A stretch of 38,881 nt of DNA from Bacteriovoracaceae bacterium. Lineage in GTDB: Bacteria; Bdellovibrionota; Bacteriovoracia; Bacteriovoracales; Bacteriovoracaceae. Shown here one piece after another: positions 33,700 through 38,881 of the stretch. Position 1 is the stretch's first letter; the number at the start of each line of letters is the position of its first letter. The stretch spans positions 1-38,881 of the forward strand of contig CANFNL010000004.1 of assembly GCA_947448205.1 (NCBI GenBank), written 5' to 3'. Both the position numbers and the translations under genes were made by a program. The notes beneath the pieces were generated by a model that was not told the origin of the DNA, searched no databases, and worked only from the letters and a program-made list of their open reading frames with translations.

Positions 33700-34491
33700 A
33701 TGAACGCACCAAAAATATTGAGACTTTTAATAAAATTTCCAAGTTTTGGCTTTGCCTTATTTCTATATTTTATAGCTTCCTTAACCATCTTCACTCTTTG
33801 TGGGTTTAATTTTGTTCGGGCACGAAAGTATTTAACTAAAGTCATTTCTTATACAAGTAAGGTTGGACTTAAAATTATTGGTATTAAAGTCGTTCAAAAA
33901 ATTCATCCCTTTAATCCTCAACAAAATTATCTTTTCGTTAGCAATCATCTTTCTTATATAGATGTATTGGTTATTAGTTCAATCTTTCCCAGCAGCTTTG
34001 TGACTTCAAAAGAAATGAAAGAAACTTTCTTCTTGGGACACTTGTGCATGTTAGGGGGCTGTCTTTTTGTTGATCGCAAGAGTAAAAAGAGCATTCACAA
34101 GGAAGTTAAAGAATTGACGACGGCTCTCAATTCAGGGGTGAATGTTACTATTTTTCCTGAAGCAACTACGGGGGATGGAGCTGAAATGTTGCGATTTAAA
34201 CGACCACTTTTTCAAGCTGCTATTGATGCTAATGCGACACTTTTACCGATGTGTTTAAATTATAAAAGTATAGATGGCGAAGCCGTGAGCCTGAAAAATC
34301 GTGATACCTTTTTTTGGTATGGGGATATGACTTTTTTAAATCATGCTATTGGATTGTTTTCAGCCAAGAAAATGGTAGTGGAATTAAGTGTTTTTCCAGA
34401 AATTAAAACTGAATTAGGTCATGATAAAGCCATTCTTGCAGAAAAATGTTTTGAAATAATTGCTTCAAAGTATAAAAATATTTCCACTTAA
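33700..34491 (+). CDS. 1-acyl-glycerol-3-phosphate acyltransferase-like protein (PlsC family)
   Basis: PlsC-type enzymes add the second acyl chain in phospholipid synthesis at the inner membrane. The catalytic HX4D motif is present (NHLSYID), the FPEATTGDG substrate motif follows at about 70 residues, and a hydrophobic N-terminal helix anchors the protein. Start is uncertain among GTG at 33688, ATG at 33694 and ATG at 33700; the last has GGA at good spacing. Related acyltransferases for lipid A or ornithine lipids share these motifs, so the exact substrate is unproven. Confidence 0.85.
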   Translation: MNAPKILRLLIKFPSFGFALFLYFIASLTIFTLCGFNFVRARKYLTKVISYTSKVGLKIIGIKVVQKIHPFNPQQNYLFVSNHLSYIDVLVISSIFPSSFVTSKEMKETFFLGHLCMLGGCLFVDRKSKKSIHKEVKELTTALNSGVNVTIFPEATTGDGAEMLRFKRPLFQAAIDANATLLPMCLNYKSIDGEAVSLKNRDTFFWYGDMTFLNHAIGLFSAKKMVVELSVFPEIKTELGHDKAILAEKCFEIIASKYKNIST

Positions 34492-34501
34492 ATTTGTTGT
34501 T

Positions 34502-35599
34502 CTACTTGGCCATCCAAGATTTCCAATAATCAATATTCTCATTTTTTAAAAACCAGTCTGTAGGTTTTAAAGGATTTTTAGTATCGATCATTACAGCGTA
34601 TTCATCTGTATAGGTTTTAGTATCACTATTTTTGAAAGCTTTAGGATGAGGGCCGTGATGAATCCCTTGAGGATGAAAAGTGAGCGCCCCCGCATCGATG
34701 TTATCGCGCGAGAAGAAATTTCCTTGGTGATAAAAAAGAACTTCATCAAAATCGATATTTGAGTGATAGAAAGGAATTTTTAATACGCCATGAGTGCTCG
34801 AGTCTTCCAATGGTCTTTCAACAAAAGAGCAAATAACAAAATTTTTGCACACAAATGTCGTATGAGCACTTGGTGGCATATGGTAGCGGTGACTCATTAC
34901 TGGGCAAAAATCATATATAGAGAGCTTAAAGGGGTAGACTGAGCCTTTCCATCCACTTACGCATAAAGGATTAAAAGGATAAGTTACAGTTGTTATTTTT
35001 CCAAGTCTCTTTATTTCAAGTTTATATTCTGACTTGTCTTGCTCACTTCCAATGGCGGCTTCTGGGGTTTTTAATGCAGTTTGATCATAAAGGGCATTGG
35101 GACCCATCATTCCACGATCGGGTTGCTCAAACTCTGAGGTCGATTCAACCTTAAAGATTTTAGTGTCAGTTATTAAATAGAGCTTATAAGTCGTCCCGCG
35201 AGGAATGATTATATAGTCACCCTTAGCGTAATCGAGGTGGCCGTAGCTAGTTTCGATTTTTCCAAAGCCATCATGAATGAAGAACATTTCATCATAATCA
35301 GCATTGCGGTAGAAATTTTTATAAGATTGTGTGTAATAGCCTAAACTAATAACCAAATCATTATTCTCCAATATGGGTACAAAAATATTTTTTGATAATT
35401 TTTCATTAAACATTGGGGGCTGACTTTTAGGTTTTAAATCACCTTCAATATGAGTCCATCCCACTGGAGCCTGGGTATGATAAAGATGAGAGACTCTACC
35501 GAAAAATCCTTTTCTCCCATGCTCTTCTTCGAAATGCCCTTCGGGTATTTTTACATGAGCTTGCTTAGTATGAATGCCTGAAGCCTTAAAGTTTTCCAT
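34502..35599 (-). CDS. hmgA: Homogentisate 1,2-dioxygenase
   Basis: This iron enzyme opens the ring of homogentisate in tyrosine and phenylalanine breakdown. The metal region fits: H279 with D285-E286 in YHSNIDFDEV, and the H309 and H314-H315 cluster in FHPQGIHHGPHP. The metal pair is H-x6-E with E286 rather than the human H-x5-E, a small shift of the loop. Length is 365, shorter than the animal enzyme (about 445). It is the last gene of a three-gene minus-strand operon, 11 bases after the fumarylacetoacetate hydrolase gene, which strongly supports the role. Confidence 0.85.
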   Translation of the reverse strand: MENFKASGIHTKQAHVKIPEGHFEEEHGRKGFFGRVSHLYHTQAPVGWTHIEGDLKPKSQPPMFNEKLSKNIFVPILENNDLVISLGYYTQSYKNFYRNADYDEMFFIHDGFGKIETSYGHLDYAKGDYIIIPRGTTYKLYLITDTKIFKVESTSEFEQPDRGMMGPNALYDQTALKTPEAAIGSEQDKSEYKLEIKRLGKITTVTYPFNPLCVSGWKGSVYPFKLSIYDFCPVMSHRYHMPPSAHTTFVCKNFVICSFVERPLEDSSTHGVLKIPFYHSNIDFDEVLFYHQGNFFSRDNIDAGALTFHPQGIHHGPHPKAFKNSDTKTYTDEYAVMIDTKNPLKPTDWFLKNENIDYWKSWMAK

Positions 35600-35610
35600 A
35601 AATTACCTGA

Positions 35611-36618
35611 TTATGTTTTTTGTTTTCTACCAACTATATTTCTAAGTTTTCCAATTTTTTCAATTTCTAATTCTAAGACATCACCGCTTTTAATCCATTT
35701 ATCTAATTCAAGTCCACAACCGGTACCAACTGTTCCTGAACCAAAAAGATCTCCAGCGCGCACCCATTCGTCCTGGGCTACATGAGAAATCATTTGTGCC
35801 CAGGAAAAATGAGTTTCCCCTGAATAACCTCTTGACCATTCCACACCATTAACTTTAGCTGTCATAAGAAGATTGGGCTCACTTGTTTCGAACTCATCAA
35901 TAGTGGTGATTACCGGGCCTATGATAGAACAAAAATCTTTTCCCTTAGCTGGTCCTAAGCGTATTTGCATTTCTTTTCTTTGGATATCTCTAGCGGAGAT
36001 ATCATTTAAGATAGTAAAACCAAAAATATGTTTGTGAGCATCTCGCTCGTTAATATTGTAGCCATCAAGCCCAACCACCATTGCCAATTCTAATTCATAA
36101 TCGAGAACATCAGTGTAGGATGGCCAGAGGATTTCACTTTCATGACCGATAAATCCAGTAGTGGCTCCCTTGTAATAAGCAGGGATCTGATACCATGTTT
36201 CAGGAATTTTTTCTCCACGTTTTTTAAAACCAACTTCAACATGTTTTTCATGGGCATAAAAATCACGATAGGTCTCAATCTTATCAATTGGAGGAGCAAA
36301 GCTTATTTCATTTGTGGATAAGTCGATTAAATATTTTGTACCATCTTTTAGAGTTGGTGTTCCACATTTTTCTAAAAAAATATTGAGACCCAGTGCCATT
36401 TGTAAAATTTCTAATGGTTTTTCTTTCAAAGTTAAAAGTGCATTAAGTGAAGAAGGACAATGATGATCAGCACGTTCTCTAAAATTAAAATATCCTTCTC
36501 TTTCAAAGTCGCAGGCGAACACGAGGTTGGGATCGAGAATTGTTTTTTCATCAATGAGAATTCCCAATCTTTTTACAACACCTAGGTTATGGCGATGAAG
36601 GTAAGTGACAACTTTCAT
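35611..36618 (-). CDS. Fumarylacetoacetate hydrolase family protein
   Basis: FAH-family enzymes split fumarylacetoacetate to fumarate and acetoacetate. The FAH core is visible: DYELELAMVVG with the conserved metal-binding acids, FGFTILNDISARDIQ, KGKDF and the late GSGTVGTG-CGLEL segment. Length 335. It overlaps the aminotransferase gene by four bases (ATGA) and precedes hmgA, so this is most likely the last enzyme of tyrosine breakdown. Maleylacetoacetate isomerase is not in the window; some pathways use none. Confidence 0.88.
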   Translation of the reverse strand: MKVVTYLHRHNLGVVKRLGILIDEKTILDPNLVFACDFEREGYFNFRERADHHCPSSLNALLTLKEKPLEILQMALGLNIFLEKCGTPTLKDGTKYLIDLSTNEISFAPPIDKIETYRDFYAHEKHVEVGFKKRGEKIPETWYQIPAYYKGATTGFIGHESEILWPSYTDVLDYELELAMVVGLDGYNINERDAHKHIFGFTILNDISARDIQRKEMQIRLGPAKGKDFCSIIGPVITTIDEFETSEPNLLMTAKVNGVEWSRGYSGETHFSWAQMISHVAQDEWVRAGDLFGSGTVGTGCGLELDKWIKSGDVLELEIEKIGKLRNIVGRKQKT

Positions 36619-37763
36619 GACTTCGGTCTCCCATAACGTTTGTTATATTCAGGTAAAATCTCTTCCATGGCTTGAAAATAATGGCGCATTTCACTTTTTG
36701 TCCCTAGAGAGACGCGGACAAATTCAGGCATTTCATTGGCTTTAAGTTGTCTGATAATGACTCCATGATCAAGGAGTTTATCAAACATATATCGGCTTGC
36801 TTCTTCTGATCCAGTCTTGAAAGCGATAAAATTTGCAACTGATTTTATGGGATTAAAGTCATGCTTAGCTAAAAAATCAAAAGTCTCTTGATAGCGTCTT
36901 TGATTATTTCCAATAGTTCTTCTTAGATGTGGTTTATCAAAAAGAGCTCCAAGAGCACCCAATTGAGCAATGGTTCCCGGTTCAAAAGGAAGCTTTACTT
37001 TTGTCAGATTTCCAATGAGATCTTCATGCCCGAAGCCATAGCCAATACGTATTCCCGAAAGACCATATGCTTTAGAAAAAGTTCTCAAAGTAATTACGTT
37101 GTCGTAGCGATAATCCATAGAATTGGGATAATTTTCAGTCGCAGCTGCAAACTCAAAATAGGCTTCGTCTACTATAACTAAAACGTGAGAGGGAACATGA
37201 TCCATTAAGTAATCAAACTCTTTTTTAGTTATATAACTTCCAGTAGGGTTATTTGGATTACAAATATAAATGATTTTAGTTTTTGAGGTTATGTTCTTAG
37301 CAAGGGCTTCAACATCAAATCTATAATCAGATGTTAATGGAACTGTTTTTAATTGAGCCCCAACAGAGCGAGCAATTATATAAAAACCGATAAAGGTATT
37401 TTGACTGGTTAAAATTTCATGCCCAGGTTGCACGAAGGCCCTGGCAATATAGCCCATAATTCCTTCAGAGCCATTTCCTAAAATAATATTTTCTTTTTTC
37501 AATTTATAAAGTTTAGCGATGGCAGATTTTAAAGCATAAGCATTCATATCGGGATAACGATGAACATCCCATAGAGCATTAGTCATCTTTTGGATGGCAA
37601 AAGGAGAAGGTCCGAGTGGATTTTCATTACTAGCAAGCTTAGAAATTTTAGTCAAGCCACGCTCGCGAGTGAGCTCTTCTATGGGCTTACCCGCCTGGTA
37701 AACTTGTAGGCTACGAACATACTCAGGTACTAAAGAATGAAAGTGATCAGAAATTTCCGACAT
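36615..37763 (-). CDS. HisC-like aminotransferase, probably aromatic amino acid aminotransferase
   Basis: A fold type I PLP aminotransferase of 382 residues. Catalytic K231 lies in TFSKAYGLSG, with the NPNNPTG motif at 169-175, D199 and Y202 in the DEAYFEF strand, and a C-terminal VRVSLGT motif, all in the histidinol-phosphate aminotransferase class. Because it leads the operon with fumarylacetoacetate hydrolase and homogentisate dioxygenase, use on tyrosine or phenylalanine is more likely than histidine synthesis, but HisC activity cannot be excluded. No 4-hydroxyphenylpyruvate dioxygenase is seen in the window. Confidence 0.82.
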   Translation of the reverse strand: MSEISDHFHSLVPEYVRSLQVYQAGKPIEELTRERGLTKISKLASNENPLGPSPFAIQKMTNALWDVHRYPDMNAYALKSAIAKLYKLKKENIILGNGSEGIMGYIARAFVQPGHEILTSQNTFIGFYIIARSVGAQLKTVPLTSDYRFDVEALAKNITSKTKIIYICNPNNPTGSYITKKEFDYLMDHVPSHVLVIVDEAYFEFAAATENYPNSMDYRYDNVITLRTFSKAYGLSGIRIGYGFGHEDLIGNLTKVKLPFEPGTIAQLGALGALFDKPHLRRTIGNNQRRYQETFDFLAKHDFNPIKSVANFIAFKTGSEEASRYMFDKLLDHGVIIRQLKANEMPEFVRVSLGTKSEMRHYFQAMEEILPEYNKRYGRPKS

Positions 37764-37851
37764 AACTATAATCCAATTTTAAAGCTAGAATAGGGAAAGA
37801 AAAAAGATACATTAAAAGCTTACTCTTTTAGAAACAAACAGGCAAAAGTCC

Positions 37852-38247
37852 ATGGGTGAATTTGATCAAAACCATATGCACGCTATCGCGGAGGGTGTTA
37901 AGCTTTTTAACGCTCAGAAATATTGGGAGTGTCATGAGGATTTGGAGCACCACTGGCTTGAAGAACCAGGTCCAATTCGCAATGTCTATTGGGCCGTGAT
38001 TCAAGTGGCTGCGGCCATGATTCATTACCGCGATGGAAATCTGATAGGCGCCAGAGGCTTAATTTTTAAAGCTAAGCAGAAATTTGAGCGTTGTGAAAGC
38101 TTTAAAATTGAAAGTGATCTGCTAGAAAAAAATCTTTCATGGAGCGAATTGAAAAAAATGGTAAGAGCGCTTCCCGATGACCCGGAATTACCTGATTTTA
38201 AAAAATTATTTGAATTTCGTTTTAAGGACCCTTCAACATGGAAATAA
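37852..38247 (+). CDS. DUF309 family protein
   Basis: A 131-residue protein with the DUF309 pattern: FNAQKYWECHEDLEHHW near the start, then IQVAAAMIHYRDGNLIGARGL, both on amphipathic helices. The histidines and acidic residues of the YWECHEDLEHHW segment may bind metal. The function of the family is not known. The ATG at 37852 has only a weak AGG upstream. The last 10 bases overlap the heptosyltransferase-like gene. Confidence 0.85.
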   Translation: MGEFDQNHMHAIAEGVKLFNAQKYWECHEDLEHHWLEEPGPIRNVYWAVIQVAAAMIHYRDGNLIGARGLIFKAKQKFERCESFKIESDLLEKNLSWSELKKMVRALPDDPELPDFKKLFEFRFKDPSTWK

Positions 38248-38881
38248 ATAAAATCTTAATTAAGTGCCCTCCAAAACTAGACGATGCTTTTTTGGCATTC
38301 CCTTTTTTAATCGCTTTGAGTGAAGAGTTTCCTAAAGCCGAAATTAGTCTATTATGTGAGGAAAAATGTTCGCTAGCATTTAACTTTTTACCCTTCAAGG
38401 TAAAAATTTATGAGCGTCCTCAAAAAAAAATAAGCCTTATCGAGACACATCATTATTGTGCCAATCTCGATGATGTTTTTAATATTGATCTTTTTTTTGA
38501 TTTAGAAAATTCTTTAAATTCAGCTTTTATGGGCTTTAATTTTCGGGCCAGGCAAAGAGTTGGTTTTGAAGTTGGTTGGAGTAAATATTTTCTAACAAAG
38601 AAAATTAGCACCACAGAAGAGTTTATCCCGACAGAGCAAAAAGGCATACGCTTATTAGAGGCTTACACCGGAAAAAATTTTCAAAATTTAAAAATTTCTA
38701 GAGTTCAATCCCATGGGAACCAAGTTGAAAAAATTGAACAACTCTTTAAAGAGCCAGAGCCTCCAAAGTTTATTATGGTCATGCTTGATAGTTTTCAAAA
38801 CGTTTTAATTCAAATTGATCAGTGGAAAAGTTTTTTTGATAGTTTTCAAAATCAAAAATTTATTATTTGGTCTCATCAAGA
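38238..38881 (+). CDS. Glycosyltransferase family 9 (heptosyltransferase-like), partial
   Basis: The frame is open to the window end, so 214 codons of a longer gene are seen. It starts with ATG at 38238, 10 bases inside the end of the DUF309 gene. The N-terminal strand-helix (KILIKCP, then LAFPFLIALSEEFPKAEISLL) and the segment IDLFFDLENSLNSAFMGF followed by RVGF match ADP-heptose:LPS heptosyltransferases. The usual glycine-rich nucleotide loop near the N-terminus is altered (PPKLDDAF). The C-terminal donor-binding half is outside the window. Role in lipopolysaccharide core synthesis is likely but not certain. Confidence 0.75.
   Translation, partial: MEINKILIKCPPKLDDAFLAFPFLIALSEEFPKAEISLLCEEKCSLAFNFLPFKVKIYERPQKKISLIETHHYCANLDDVFNIDLFFDLENSLNSAFMGFNFRARQRVGFEVGWSKYFLTKKISTTEEFIPTEQKGIRLLEAYTGKNFQNLKISRVQSHGNQVEKIEQLFKEPEPPKFIMVMLDSFQNVLIQIDQWKSFFDSFQNQKFIIWSHQ

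Noticed and set aside
1-38881. CRISPR arrays, tRNA genes, insertion sequences or prophage
   Set aside because: No regular direct repeats, cloverleaf genes, transposase or phage motifs were seen.

Overview
The window is a low-GC, gene-dense stretch of bacterial chromosome. It looks like a predatory-type delta-proteobacterial relative (Bdellovibrionota, most like the Bacteriovorax/Halobacteriovorax side). That placement is an inference from AT-rich base use, gene content and secreted-protein style; no rRNA or marker gene here proves it. I see no insertion sequence, prophage, CRISPR array, tRNA or rRNA. About 40 protein genes and one RNA gene (RNase P RNA) fill nearly all the sequence, many touching or overlapping by 4-10 bases.

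Layout. 1-433: the end of a probable sigma-54-type activator, overlapped by a 53-residue peptide that resembles an isolated histidine-kinase H-box helix. 560-2375: a secreted protein of unknown function facing an EpmA-like EF-P lysine ligase. 2472-7286: a compact cell-envelope/RNA operon: ftsY, zapA, 5-formyl-THF cyclo-ligase, rny, a short-chain dehydrogenase and a small membrane protein, the last running 71 bases into the convergent dus gene. 8232-9938: Nudix hydrolase, multi-pass membrane protein and zinc-ribbon membrane protein, each overlapping the next. 10048-12433: a CNNM/CorC-type CBS protein whose only plausible start is an AUA codon, then a thioredoxin-reductase-like flavoprotein. 12553-13222: an HPF/RaiA-like small protein and a 2Fe-2S ferredoxin. 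13307-17916: leucine dehydrogenase, a FadL/PorV-like outer-membrane protein and a fused E1 of the branched-chain 2-oxoacid dehydrogenase. The first and last of these form a leucine/valine/isoleucine breakdown route.

17935-19748 (minus): a secreted caspase/legumain-fold protease with a small secreted partner. 19891-21620: ttcA and an overlapping, convergent mini-ComEC-like membrane protein. 21740-24165: nadC-nadB. 24167-25771 (minus): a diheme cytochrome c, a 270-base intergenic region rich in competing inverted repeats, and a pentapeptide-repeat protein. 25930-28421: a helix-turn-helix regulator, a secreted VWA-like cysteine-rich protein, and mutY. 28480-28842 (minus): rnpB with a clear promoter, preceded by a coiled-coil zinc-ribbon gene. 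29709-32970: aroC-aroB-aroA (shikimate pathway). 32983-37763: a flavin-reductase-fold protein, PlsC-type acyltransferase, and an operon HisC-like aminotransferase / fumarylacetoacetase / homogentisate dioxygenase, which reads as tyrosine catabolism. 37852-end: a DUF309 protein overlapping a truncated heptosyltransferase-like gene.

Most genes are housekeeping. The parts most worth a second look are the H-box mini-protein, the AUA start of the CNNM gene, the protease/partner pair, the alternative-pairing intergenic region at 25172-25331, and the regulator/VWA pair.
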